A stretch of 64,000 nt of DNA from Armigeres subalbatus (Eukaryota > Arthropoda > Insecta > Diptera > Culicidae). How positions within the stretch are numbered: the first letter of the stretch is position 1; every line of letters begins with the position of its first letter. The stretch is taken from contig NC_085141.1 of the NCBI RefSeq assembly GCF_024139115.2, positions 403,027,612 through 403,091,611 on the forward strand, in the 5' to 3' direction. Below, piece after piece: positions 1-10,460 of the stretch. The notes below the pieces were generated by a model, which was not told the DNA's origin, searched no databases, and worked only from the letters and a program-made list of their open reading frames with translations. The translations under genes were made by a program, and so were the position numbers.

Positions 1-1042
1 ATTATCTCATTGGCAGGAAATAAACCTAGAACAGTATGCATGGCATATTTAGGTATACTGGAAGTGATAGAGTTCATTTAAACTTTCGTATGTATTGCTT
101 AGATAGTAAAATGGAGCGATTTAAAAACGTCCTGAAGTTGCGCTAAATTCCCCCACCAGTGGAAAATTTGAAAAAGCTCGTAAAGGACGCATTTCGTGAT
201 ATCAATATATTAAAAGAAAGCCATTTTCATCTGTAATCGAGAAACTGTAATTGAGAAACAGTTTTAAATAGTTAACATAGTATCATTTGTACAAGGTAAA
301 AACTGATCATGATTTGAACTAAAATGTATCATGGTTTGAACTTGAAAATGCAGTCATGTTCTACTGCTGCCCGCTAGAAGCGCTGGATGCGCTTTGCTGG
401 AGCATTTTGTTTAGGGGCAATGCCATACCGAAGCAAAGACTGCTCTAATGTCTTAGCTGTAACGATTTTCATGGGTATTTTTAACTCATGCAGCAGTTAA
501 ACTATATAGCTAGCCGATGCTATCTGAAAATTTAAGAAAATCTTAATCATACTGGTGATATTCACATTTAAAAATCCAAATTAGTCCACCTACCAGTGAT
601 TGTGCCTTTATGCATGCATTATTAAACAATAAGTGGATTGTTATTCAAATGCATCATCGGAAAATAATGAAATAATTTAATATGCGGCTGTGTCTTCACA
701 TACGTTATGAAGTAATATTAGCGTGCGCGTTCTATTTGTGCTTTTTCGTTGAACGATTAAGCTTTTGAAGCGTTATTTTATATAAGCTACGCTAAACAAG
801 CAAACGGTTTGCGGCGTGATTTTTGTGGTACAATCGGCGAAAAGCTCCCTGGCGTCATCTGTTGGCGTTTATTTTGTATTAACGATAGAAGTGTCATGAA
901 ATGATTGCCGAGACAGCAATTATTTTGATGGAAATCATTTTCGTACTATACGAAAATTTTAATTAGCTTTTGAATACCGCATGATTTATTCACGCGATTC
1001 AAACAAAAATCAATAGCAACCAACTGTGCCAGAAAAATGTTA
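1..1042. other. Non-coding flank, no recognised feature
   Basis: AT-rich sequence with no long open frame, no tandem repeat and no inverted repeat that I could see. It lies upstream of the first visible exon of the Ig gene, so it is either intron or intergenic DNA. Confidence 0.5.
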
Positions 1043-1087
1043 AGAAAATTATTTTGAGTGGAATGTCTTCACTTGTCATAAGGCGAG
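1043..1087 (-). repeat. Penelope-like element, pseudo-LTR copy (distal)
   Basis: This stretch shares AAGAAAATTATTTTGAG and then ATGTCTTCACTTGTCATAAG with positions 3558-3608 on the other side of the Penelope-like coding region, in the same orientation. The other copy has a few extra bases between the two blocks. Direct terminal repeats of this kind (pseudo-LTRs) are typical of Penelope-like elements. Confidence 0.7.
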
Positions 1088-1128
1088 TTTGTACAATCCC
1101 CTTGAATTCCACCACTTAATTGTATCTT

Positions 1129-1170
1129 GACAGATACGTATTTCGACCTCAACAGTTAGGCCGTCTTCAT
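1129..1170 (-). ncRNA. Degenerate hammerhead-ribozyme-like motif of the Penelope element
   Basis: Read on the minus strand: TGAAGA (1164-1169), a GGCC/GGTC stem with a 10-nt loop, GAAA (1141-1144), then the palindrome TACGTA followed by TC at the expected cleavage position (1133-1134). This is the order of the hammerhead core with the very short stem III reported for hammerheads of Penelope-like elements. The invariant C that should precede TGAAGA is an A here, and stem I does not pair, so this copy is probably dead. Confidence 0.45.
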
Positions 1171-1222
1171 GATTTATCTAGGTACATTAACTACGGTGCT
1201 TACTTCTACTCGCTTGATGCGC

Positions 1223-3597
1223 TTAATGCTTAGGTATAAACTTGAAGAGCCAGGAGCTACCATTTCCTTGATCTTTATTCAACAACCGCGTTTGTACCTG
1301 TCGGTAGATTTCCAAGCTCTCAGCAACATCAAGTTTCCACGGAGAAGAGACATTTCTTAAAATTTTAATGTTTGATGTCGTAATTGAATGATTTTCCTGA
1401 TATACATGTTCAGCTACCTTAGACCTTAACTCACAATTTAATCCCTTATCAGTTTCCCTCTTAGCCTTACTTACTTCTGCAATATGTTCTTTGAACCTTA
1501 CATCTAACGATCTTCTTGTTTGACCTACATATACTTTATCACACTGTGAACAATTAATTTGATAAACCCCGGCCTTATTTAACATTTCTACTCTATCCTT
1601 TGTGGAGCCCAACAGTGTCTTCAGTTGATTGCTTCTGCTGGAGAATACTAAATCGATGCCGATTTTCCTCAGTCGATGGCGTAGCTGGTGGGTGATGTGT
1701 CGATCATAGGGGACCGATACACTCTTCAGCGGTTCATCGATCGGTGCCAGTGTTGTCAGTTCGTTTTTCCGTAGGTTCCTCTGCATCTTGTTGATGATTG
1801 CTTGTATTGTTCTTTCCTTGTATCCGTCGATCTTCGTTGTTTCCATGATGTGTTGTAGCTCCTTCATCATGTGATGAAAAGCTGCCATTTTATGCTGATA
1901 CGAATAATTTGATGTGTATGGGACGACTCTCATGGTGTTGGTGGGCTTCCTGTAGATTTCGAAGTCTAAGGTTGCATTTGTTCCCTTGATAACCAGTAGA
2001 TCCAAGAAAGGTAATTTACCTTCCTTTTTCTCCTCGTGGGTGAATTTGATGTCTTTATGCACGTTTTTTTATCGCTTCCAAAATCCTGGGTAGATCTTTC
2101 CGGTTGATAATGCTGAAAATGTCGTCCACGTACCTCCACCATTTCTCGGGTAGTTCTCCTTGTTCCTCTAGGTTGCCCTCCAAATTCGCCATGAATAATT
2201 CGCATAAAAACGGTGATAGCGGATTTCCCATAGGTGCACCCTTCGTTTGTATGTAGAAGCTTCCACGGAATGTAAAGTAGTTCTCATTCATGCATAATCT
2301 TGTAAGCTTGAGATACATCTTTACTTTTCCTCGCCATGCTGCATCCGTCCGTTGTTCTAGTAGCCAATCCTCCAAAAGGTTCAGAGCATCCTTCACTGGA
2401 ACACCTGGGAACAATGCCGCTACGTCGAATGATACCATGATGTCCTCTTCTCCGATGTTTCCTGATTCCAATATCCTCTTGGTGAACTCCTGGGTGTTTA
2501 CAACTGATCTGCTGGGGAACGGCTTCGGCATACTCTGGAACTACTTGACTAACCACTTGGCCAGGTTTTGTGTAGGGGATCCCACTGATGAAACTATTTC
2601 TCGCATCTCTGTACCTGGCTTATGTATCTTTGGTAGTCCTTTGATCCTTGGTAACACAGGGTTCGTCATTTTAACCCGGGCTTCTCCGATAATCGTCTTG
2701 CATTCCTTTATTGTTTTATCCGTAAGTTGGATTAGTCCGGGTAGTGGGTCCACTCTCAAATGCCTGAATGGTCCTCCGTTGATTTTTGTCGTCATCTGTC
2801 CATCGTAGTCCTCTTTGTACATTATCACCACTGCGTTTCATTTGTCCGCCTTCATGTAGTAAACTGGTTTCTCCTCCAACTCCTTTAAAATCCTCCTCTC
2901 GTCTTTGTTCGATGTCCCATGATGTTCTGCTTTGATGGCGTCTACTACGATGTTTCTCACACTATTCTGGTCCCGTTGATCAACATTTCGTGAAATCGCT
3001 GTCTCAGTATCCACGATTATCTGATCTAGGTCCGCTTTCTGGGTTGTCGCATACCTTAACCCCTTGTTGAGGTGTGCTAATTGTTCCTCCGTAAACTGCT
3101 GTGTCGAACGGTTAACCACGAATCCCTCGATCATTTGTACTGTGGGTTTAGTCGTTCTACCTTCCGTCGCTGATTTCCCTCGTAGAATGGTCAATTTCTT
3201 CTTGTGCAATCTCCTCTTCCTGTCCACTTCACACTCTTCGGCCCGCTGTACCTTCTTTAGGAATATGTCGAAAGAGTCTTGGTTCTCCTTTGCCAGCTTG
3301 AGGTGCAGGTTGTAGCACTCCAAGCTCAACCTCTCTAGCTTGGCATAGTGTCCCTCGATTGACAACTTCAACAAATCCGATTCCGCTCTTACTGATAGAT
3401 TTTGGGATGTGAGCTCCCATCTTAATCCTATGGCTGACAGGAGTCAGCCACTCCTTTTGGCACTTCTTAAGGAAGGCCACGTCCTTAAGAATACCTGCGA
3501 TCCTCCTCTTCAAATCTATAAAAGTACTACGCTCGTTCCGCTTGGATGCCATTTTGATAAGAAAATTATTTTGAGCTTTTAAGTGAAATGTCTTCAC
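1223..3597 (-). pseudogene. Penelope-like retroelement, RT and GIY-YIG endonuclease (broken)
   Basis: The minus strand encodes, in order, an N-terminal region (3597-2838), a reverse transcriptase (2831-2055) and a C-terminal GIY-YIG endonuclease (within 2062-1223). RT motifs visible are MVSFDVAALFPGVP, the GAPMGNPLSP block and the catalytic RYVDDIF; downstream are FLDLLV and RKPTNT, typical of the Penelope RT. The nuclease shows GVY, then CDKVYVGQTRRSL and RFKEH. RT plus GIY-YIG defines the EN(+) Penelope-like elements, which integrate by target-primed reverse transcription. The copy is dead. In-frame stops lie at 2838-2840 (TGA where the KADKGN motif normally has Gly) and at 2541-2543. There is a frameshift in an A7 run near 2062 and another near 3374. 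Pseudo-LTRs flank it at 1043 and 3558. Confidence 0.9.
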
Positions 3598-3611
3598 TTG
3601 TCATAAGACGA
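3558..3611 (-). repeat. Penelope-like element, pseudo-LTR copy (proximal)
   Basis: Direct-repeat partner of 1043-1087, just upstream (in element sense) of the first Penelope codons. The two copies differ by a short indel around TTTTGAG(CTTTTAAGT)GAAATG and by GGCGA versus GACGA. Confidence 0.65.
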
Positions 3612-3641
3612 AAAATGTTGTTGCCCATTTTATTCTTCGTA

Positions 3642-3893
3642 TTTTACCCACATGAATTCAACTCACCTTATGAAATCAGCTTCAGGATCCGAAAGAAAAC
3701 CTGTCAGGATCGCCAAAATGTGGGGCGCCAAATGCTCGGAGCGAAATAGGATGACAGTAGCTCTCCGTGAATGCGTGTGCACGCCATGGAGATCTGACAA
3801 GAAGAGGCCGAGTCATGGCTTGCTGCCGATTGACATGCTGAGGTGTGAATCTATAAATACACGCTAAAAGTTTCTTAGCCAAACCCCACAACA
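3642..3893 (-). mobile_element. Solo-type LTR and leader remnant of an LTR retrotransposon
   Basis: On the minus strand a block begins TGTTGTGGGG (3893) and ends CGCCCCACA (3719), giving the TG...CA ends of an LTR of about 175 bp. It contains TATTTATAG, a possible promoter TATA. Directly after it comes TGGCGATCCTGACAGG, which begins with the TGG expected of a tRNA primer-binding site. No internal coding region follows, because the Penelope-like element starts at 3611. The family is not identified and no second LTR is in the window, so this is an inference from end structure. Confidence 0.4.
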
Positions 3894-3908
3894 GTGAGAG
3901 ATTTAAAT

Positions 3909-4075
3909 CGCGAAGTCGAAGCAAAATTCTTCACACAACCAATGACAGTTCTTTATGGGTTTTTACGGTAGAGCAACAGAGAGGAGGAGATGGCGGCCAT
4001 GTTTCACTCAAACTCTGACAGATAGCAATGGGGTTTCCCATAGGATGGAAGAGCAGAATTTGCTTCGACTCCGCG
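3909..4075. mobile_element. Short inverted-repeat element (MITE-like)
   Basis: Inverted arms CGCGAAGTCGAAGCAAAATT (3909) and its near complement ending TTCGACTCCGCG (4075), about 21 bp with two differences, enclose a 125-bp centre without coding capacity. No clear target duplication is visible. Confidence 0.5.
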
Positions 4076-4119
4076 AAACACGGTGTCTATGTCCGAAGAG
4101 GCTAAGCTTCAAAAAATCT

Positions 4120-4387
4120 TAGTATCTCTAAAACATCCACTACACGAAAATATAGGCTTTCCTCTTTCACGTAGGTGCATTTTTAAAATGTTCTATCGGG
4201 GGTCAATTTTTCATACATTTGGGGGAAGGTTAAATCGACTTTCATTTGAGATTTCTATGGAGCTTGCAACAAAAATAGTGATAAAAGTAATTTTTTTTCT
4301 CAATCCCCCAATAGAACATTTTAGTTTACCCACGATATGAAAGAGGAGATCATATACTTTCGCGCGGTGGGTGTTTTAGAGGTACTA
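4120..4387. mobile_element. Foldback MITE with ~85-bp arms
   Basis: The left arm starts TAGTATCTCTAAAACATCC; the right arm is its diverged inverse ending GTTTTAGAGGTACTA. Matching blocks along the arms include CCTCTTTCA, AAAATGTTCTAT and GGGGG. The spacer is about 90 bp. The flanks are T/A-rich and give no convincing target duplication. No coding capacity. Confidence 0.65.
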
Positions 4388-4849
4388 TTTTTTTTAAAAT
4401 AATGTTTCCCCATAGAGACACCGTGGAAAAGGAAACTGTTGGGAAAGAAACTCTGAAATCCCTCATGGTCGACGGTCTCGAAGATAAGGCACAAAACGTC
4501 ACTGATCAACAATTATAAAAGAATACCAGTAAATTTGGCTGGAATACTTGGTTAAGTTTCAAAATAATAGTACGAGTAAGAAGGTAGGGTTGAATGGGAA
4601 GAATGTATGTATATGAATGATATTTTCACGAGATGTTGTGGTTTATGATGCATATTGTCAAGACCGTTTCAAAAATTGGTTGAAAATGATAGATCAATAA
4701 ATAATAAATTGAAATAGGATCTTGTCAAGCAGTAGTAAAATCCTTTCAACCAATTTTTCCTTAGGTGTCTAACAGATAGTTTGGTCGTGGGGTCGCCAGG
4801 TCGATTTCCAGGATACAGCAACAGGACTAAATGCTGTCACTTCCTAATA
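4388..4849. other. Non-coding, no recognised feature
   Basis: AT-rich unique-looking sequence between two repeats; no open frame, motif or repeat that I can support. Confidence 0.4.
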
Positions 4850-5090
4850 TCCGGGAATGTCTGCTCGTCCAGTCACCTCTGCATGACTGAACAGAACATG
4901 TCCGGATTGCTTTACTGACAACGGACATTTACACAACACCCAGTAGACCAGTGGAGGATTTTTTGCTTCACGGAAAAATTCCGCTTGACCATTGCGGGAA
5001 TCGAACCCACAATTCACAACACATGCGTTTTGACAATTGACGTCGCCAAACGCATAGCCATAAAGCCCACAAGAGTAGCTTCCTACATTT
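4850..5090 (-). mobile_element. tRNA-derived SINE (candidate)
   Basis: Minus strand: GGCTATGCGTTTGGCG (A-box-like) near 5060 followed by GTGGGTTCGATTCCCGC (B box) at about 5000, spaced as in an RNA polymerase III promoter. About 150 bp of non-tRNA body follows towards 4850. Spacing and sequence fit a tRNA-derived SINE. The tRNA-like part does not fold into a good tRNA, so it is not called as a tRNA gene. Confidence 0.5.
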
Positions 5091-5282
5091 TTATTCAAAT
5101 AGACGCTGTATCGTCCTTTCTCCTCTACAGGCCGATAATTCGACTTTTTGTTATTTTATATTATAGATTGACTTGGATTGCAGAACGTTATGTCGATTAT
5201 CGATTCCACTGCATTTCACTGGAAGGTACCTCGGGTGCCGTCATTACACAGCGCGACGTCTTTAAAGCCCCAGTCTGTAGCC

Positions 5283-5472
5283 CAAGATTTTTTTATGTAC
5301 AGGTTATCCGACTTCGTCAGTAGATGGGAATAACCAGCGCGGGGGGGAAACATTGAAACATACATTTTCAGTGCAAAACGTAAACAAACGAGCATAAATT
5401 CCATACAAAAATCCAAGATGGCTGAGTTGGGGATATTGACAAGTCGGATAACCTGTACATAAAAAAATCTTG
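5283..5472. mobile_element. 190-bp hAT-type MITE with 8-bp target duplication
   Basis: The ends CAAGATTTTTTTATGTACAG and CTGTACATAAAAAAATCTTG are perfect inverted repeats that continue through GTTATCCGACTT (about 32 bp). The flanks carry an exact 8-bp duplication, CTGTAGCC (5275-5282 and 5473-5480). CA...TG ends with 8-bp duplications are the signature of hAT transposases. The interior has no coding capacity, so the element was moved in trans. It lies about 560 bp upstream of the first visible exon. Confidence 0.85.
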
Positions 5473-6029
5473 CTGTAGCCCACACATTACTTTTTATCAC
5501 CAATACCTTTTCGTCCTACGTTTTAACACTCGTGGAGGCGTGCTACTGTATTTCGTACAACAATAATGAAAAATAGAACTGGCGATACACAGAATGAACA
5601 AGCCTGCATGAGTGTTCCAACTCCGCGCGCTTATTGAAAGGTCGACCCCTTTTGATTCAATTCATCCTCGCTCTAACAACTTTTCTTTCATAGATTCAGT
5701 TGCTCTGGTGCCTGACCTGATCCAACAACCATTTTTCTGGGACATATAATTAGGCCTTTGAAGACCATACAATTATTTTGCGGTAGCGGTCTCTTCGTAA
5801 GATTGTTTTTATTTTTCACCACAACATCTTTTCACAACATCGGCCTGTCTTCGCCATCTAATAGCCATCATTCTCTTATGGCTTTTTAAATATTGGGTAA
5901 TATTTCGAAATGTATGGAATACAGCAATCGCCTTTAATAAGAATACTACCCGAGATCAAATAAATGTCGAATAAACCTTGCAACACCGAATTGACACGCT
6001 CCTAATGAAAACTGTCATTATCTTTCCAG

Positions 6030-6127
6030 CCCCTCCGGACATAACCGTGGAGAAGACGTGGGTGCATGCCAGTGAAGGATTCGATATCGATCTTGTGTGC
6101 ACGGTGCACGGAGATGTCAACTCGGAG
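6030..6127 (+). CDS. Ig-superfamily adhesion protein, exon with first half of an Ig domain
   Basis: Acceptor TCTTTCCAG ends at 6029 and donor GTAAGT starts at 6128. The exon takes one base from the previous exon and then reads PPDITVEKTWVHASEGFDID followed by LVCTVHGDVNSE. The Cys of LVCTV is the first Ig-fold cysteine (B strand). TWVHASEG and VHGD resemble the third Ig domain of klingon/lachesin-like neuronal adhesion proteins, which act at the cell surface in cell-cell contact. Length is 98 bp (two bases plus 32 codons), ending in phase 0, which matches the exon at 24083. The open frame runs on into the intron for a few codons, but the donor is consensus. The family is well supported; the ortholog is not settled from this fragment. 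Confidence 0.85.
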
Positions 6128-6848
6128 GTAAGTTGGTGCACCGAAGCCGGTAGACTATAGTTGACGCTTTTCCCATTTCCCGAACAGCAGTAGCTGGCAT
6201 TCATCGGGTTCAACTGAATCAATTTGAGTTTGGGTACCACTCTAAAACATCACTCATCCAACTTTGCGCTCTCGGAGACTGAACCTGCAGCGTTCACAAT
6301 TGGCTTGATTGTGTTTATGATGCTGCAGCTCCGTGGTAGTGAACTGCTTTCATCTTGCATCGTTTTGTTAGGTTAGTTAAGTTGAGGTGAAACCACTTTG
6401 CTGGTATGTTGCTGAAATTACTGCCGCATAACTATCGTCTTTTCGAGCCCTGTAGGTGGTTCACTAAGTCTGGGAGTGGATATATTTATATCAGGTGAAA
6501 AAGTTATGTTTGTTAGTTACTGGTTTCTCGGCAGACTCTGAGGTGACGAGCAGCTTTTGGACATGCCGGAAGGTGGGAGGAGACTGTATAACGAAGTCTT
6601 GCAGAAAGTTAGTCTTTCATCACGTAGGACCTCCGCCGATGCTGGCGTATGACGAGTTGAAAATGTTTTCCTAGTTCAGACGACACGACGTCAGTTCAAG
6701 CGACGACCGAATGGCGTGGCACCATAAAGCTGTTTGCGAGAATAAGTAAAACGAAATATAGCTTCACTTCATAGTTAGTTTGAAGGTTAAAGTTCAAAAG
6801 TATTGCTTGTTTTCGAATATTTTCATTATTATTGTGTATTATATACAA
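6128..6848. other. Intron sequence, no recognised feature
   Basis: Start of the first visible intron. No repeat or open frame that I can support before the SINE at 6849. Confidence 0.5.
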
Positions 6849-7126
6849 TGTGTGTGCGGTAAGACGCGCGGCTACAAAGCAAGACCATGCTGAGGGTGGC
6901 TGGGTTCGATTCCCGGTGCCGGTCTAGGCAATTTTCGGATTGGAAATTGTCTCGACTTCCCTGGGCATAAAAGTATCATCGTGTTAGCCTCATGATATAA
7001 CGAATGCAAAAATGGTAACCTGGCTAAGAAACCTCGCAGTTAATAACTGTGGAAGTGCTTAATGAACACTAAGTTGCGAGGCGGCTCTGTCCCAGTGTGG
7101 GATGTAATGCCAATAAGAAGAAGAAG
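6849..7126 (+). mobile_element. Feilai-type SINE
   Basis: A tRNA-related head with A-box-like GCGGTAAGACGCGCGGC and B box GGTTCGATTCCCGG near 6900 is followed by about 200 bp of body and a 3' tail AATAAGAAGAAGAAG. The insertion is flanked by an exact 8-bp duplication, ATATACAA (6841-6848 and 7127-7134). Structure and sequence match my memory of the Feilai SINE of Aedes. It is moved in trans by a LINE and is not a functional tRNA gene. Confidence 0.85.
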
Positions 7127-7134
7127 ATATACAA

Positions 7135-9237
7135 GACCGAGAATTTTAAGATGTAAGTCACCGAAGTAGAATTTGAATTGATTTCGATGACGGTTTTTCT
7201 GCTGCAGTAGACTGAAGCAGAATTGATGTGTAAGCAAAGCTATGTGACATCTAAAGCATGTCTAATATGCTCGATAGTTAGATGGATAGACATTTTCATT
7301 TGAAATGACATTTTCAAATGAAATTTCAGCCACTATTTTAAATCCATCTGAAATGTCCTCCCTAAAGACTTGAAAGACACCTCGATTCAGGATAAACTTT
7401 TCTCAACTTTTTCCCAAACGCTTTCCCAATAAGGACTTCCTCTCTTTGTGTTACTCTATGTCATACATTAATTAAAAACTTCTTCCTAGCGATGGTTTAC
7501 TCTTCTCCGAATGCACGTGGGAAGAAACGAGGGTGCACACAGGCAACGAGGGGAGCTCAACTCTGGGAAACACAAGTTTTTTACAGAATAACTAGCGAAA
7601 ATTTATTTAACTCGTTGCGTTGTGCTCGGAGCAGTGCAGTGTAGTTTGTTTTAAGGCATCGGTGCGTATGTTCTCAACTATTCCAATCTGATGAGTATCC
7701 TAGGAGATGTATGAAGCGATTTCTTTCTCCTGCGTTTTCCACATTTTCCATTACGAAGAGTGCAAAAATCAACTTCACCGAGCAGGAGAGTTTAACTTCT
7801 ACCCAGGAAGGTGTGAATGGAATGGAATTAGCACTGCATTAAAACCAACCATGGATGGTCGGTGCTCGTGGCTAAAATTATGCTCGATTCGAGGGGTTGC
7901 AAAAAAAGATAATGGATTGTTCTCGGGGTAAATGAAAGAACGAAAGGGACCTAATTAAAAGTGTAGATATGCAAAGTGAGATCGGACCCACTCTGCGGTG
8001 TGCAGATTTTGAATTAAAACTTAATTTAATTGTCTTTTAATCTCGTCTTTTGTGGGAAGTCCGTGAACCGAACATGAAGAGACAAAATGAAAGAAAAAGT
8101 TAATACATCTTAAAAATAGGGATATTCCGTATATGAAAGGTCTTTTATTCGTAGCGGGTTACTTTTCTAGTTCTTCAAAGCTCTCATATCATCCTATTAA
8201 TGGAATTAAAGGCTAATTGGTTATTCGTTCCTTTCGTGGTCTTTCAATAGTACAGTACTGACGAACCTATTGCGTTGAGTATTCTTTCTCTTCGAAATGA
8301 GATTATTTTTAATGAAATTGAAAATAGAACAATTCCCTGGGATAACTGTGATGTTTGACTACAAAGTCAGATTGAGATAACGTAGACTGGGTTTGCAGTT
8401 TGCAGTGGGTCTAGAAAATCTGATGGACTTCAATGTTCAAGGTAATTGCTCCATCAGAGTAAAGCTTTTCGGAGGTTGCTTGAATTATTTCAAAGTTCCT
8501 CCTCCGACAAAGGTCGAAGAGACGGAAATCGAGTTTTGTAACTGAGGCAAACCATTGAATACTATGTTAGGAATTATGCACACTTGAACCAGATATATTT
8601 CCTTCTTCAAGAACGTTGGCATATAATTAAGTATAGACGAGTTGTTTACGCAATTCTCTTAGCACAAATGTTTTCATTTCATGAATTTCTTTCAGGATCA
8701 CTTTCATATCAGGAAAAACACATATTCCGAACTGTTTAATATCAAGCTGCCCGGCTTCATCATAATGCAAAAATATTGCGTAATATTTTATATAGGATAT
8801 CATCCTGAACAAAAGTCATGAACAGAATAACAAAACATTATATGGACTTGATTGATATATGAGATAAAAGAACAGGCAGCAATATCAAAAAATAGCATCG
8901 AAACATCATTAAAATATCAAGATATGCTATAGATAAGAACAAACTAATGGCATATTGAATTGATCCCTTATTACAAATAGCATAACTTGATCTCCTCAAT
9001 ATATTTTAGTGCAAAATATTGATATCGAAAATGGAAATAATTGTACGTTCGTTGAATTTTTTTTATTCTTCTAGAAAGTTATCTTATAACATTATTTGAA
9101 ATCCCTAATGATTAATAAACCATAAAATATAACACAAAAAATATGGCATAGCATACTTTTAACTGACTTTACATATCTATGGTAACTAGAGGTAAGAAGG
9201 AATTTTAATAGCCGATATTTTGTATTTGGCCGTGTTT
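7135..9237. other. Intron sequence, no recognised feature
   Basis: AT-rich, without convincing open frames, tandem arrays or long inverted repeats. Short scattered similarities (for example GAAATGACATTTTCAAATGAAAT near 7300) are simple palindromic runs only. Confidence 0.45.
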
Positions 9238-9409
9238 ATCTCTGTGGCTCCACAGAGATGTGAATCGGCGTGGACATTTTCTTTCGTTTTTTTCTTGAAG
9301 ATTTTTTCTGCATTTTATCACGATGTTTTCGAAAACGGGCGAATCTTTTGAATTTCGTCGGAAAAAAAATGACCCGAAAATTCTCTGAGCTGCTCCTTTG
9401 AGAATAATA

Positions 9410-9900
9410 TTGTATTTTTCATGGCAACTTCTTTGAATTTTTTAAAGTTCTTTAGAATTTTTAAGGAAGCACTTCAAAATTTCCCAGAAAAATTGTTTGA
9501 TATTTCCGTGGGAAATTCTTCCGAATTTAGATGGAAAATTCTTCAGAATTTTCATGAAAAACAGTTCCAAATTTCTACATGAAAATGTTCGGAGAGTACT
9601 GTTAAGTACTCTTTAAAATTTACACAGGAACTTCTTCAGATTTTCCAGGGGAGATTGTTCAAAATGTGGACATCAACAAAATTATTTATTTAAAGGGTAA
9701 GTTGTTCGAAATTTTCATAAAAAATTATTGACTAAATAATAAACTAAAATTGTTCAGAACTTAAACGTGATTTTTTTATTTTTACGATAAATTGTTCCGT
9801 ATTTCAATTAAAAACTCGGAATTTTGAAGGAATTTCTGTGGATTTCTACAGATAATTCTTTATATTGTCCATAAGAAATTCTTCGAAAGTTCAATGAAAA
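9410..9900. repeat. Degenerate repeat of AAATTCTTCNGAATTTNC type
   Basis: Variants of a short motif such as GAAATTCTTC and GAATTTTCATG recur every 30-60 bp. Related degenerate sequence recurs at 14.9-15.1, 18.9-19.5 and 19.75-20.0 kb. It looks like a decayed minisatellite. Confidence 0.5.
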
Positions 9901-9916
9901 ATTGAAAAAAAGACAA

Positions 9917-10085
9917 AGGGTCGTTTGGCCGAAAATCATTTGGCGGAAAGCCATTTGACTGAAAAATACGTTAAGTCGAAAATTATCAAATTGAATTGCA
10001 TTTGGATGAAATAAACGTGTGGGCGAAACAGTTATGCAACGGAGAACAGTTTGACCAAAAATTCAATTTAGCCAAAGCGACGTAT
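9917..10085. repeat. GGCCGAAA/TTTGGCC degenerate minisatellite, part 1
   Basis: Repeats of about 20-22 bp of the form CGTTTGGCCGAAAATCATTT, heavily diverged. The array resumes at 10630, and the intervening block holds a Helitron and an inverted-repeat element, which probably inserted into it. Confidence 0.65.
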
Positions 10086-10092
10086 GGCTGAA

Positions 10093-10356
10093 TCTTCTTA
10101 TATATAAAAATGAAATGGTCTGTGTTCGTATCCGCATAACTCGAAAACGGCTGGATGGATTTTTTCATTTCTTCAGCAGAAACTTTCGTTATAGTTTCCG
10201 ACGGGTTTATATGATATTTCCTAATGGGAAAATTACGAATAAGGTTGAGTAAATCGTGAAATGCTAAAATTAAGATTCATATGGAAATTTCGCATGGGCA
10301 GTCCACAACGCGCATTTACGCCTACTATGCAGAACAACGTCTGCCGGGTCAACTAG
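10093..10356 (+). mobile_element. Short non-autonomous Helitron
   Basis: The block begins TCTTCTTATATATAAAAATG, ends GGGTCAACTAG, and lies between A (10092) and T (10357). A 5' TC end, a 3' CTRR end and insertion between A and T without target duplication are the defining marks of Helitrons. The TATATATAAAAATGAA...ACTCGAAAACGGCTGGATGG head and GGGTCAACTAG tail match a short Helitron family widespread in insects. At 264 bp it has no Rep/helicase coding capacity. Confidence 0.7.
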
Positions 10357-10460
10357 TTGGTAATAAAAATAGCACTAACACCTCGTTTGTCTAAAATAGT
10401 GTTTGGTCGAATAGGATACAGGGCCGGAAATGTTGTTTGGTCCAAATGGTTTAAATAACT

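Noticed and set aside
6849..7126. tRNA gene
   Set aside because: A and B boxes are present, but there is a long non-tRNA body, an AAGAAG tail and a target duplication, so it is a SINE.
9238..9259. Palindrome ATCTCTGTGGCTCCACAGAGAT as a regulatory site
   Set aside because: A single 22-bp palindrome in intron without other context; expected by chance in this much repeat-rich DNA.
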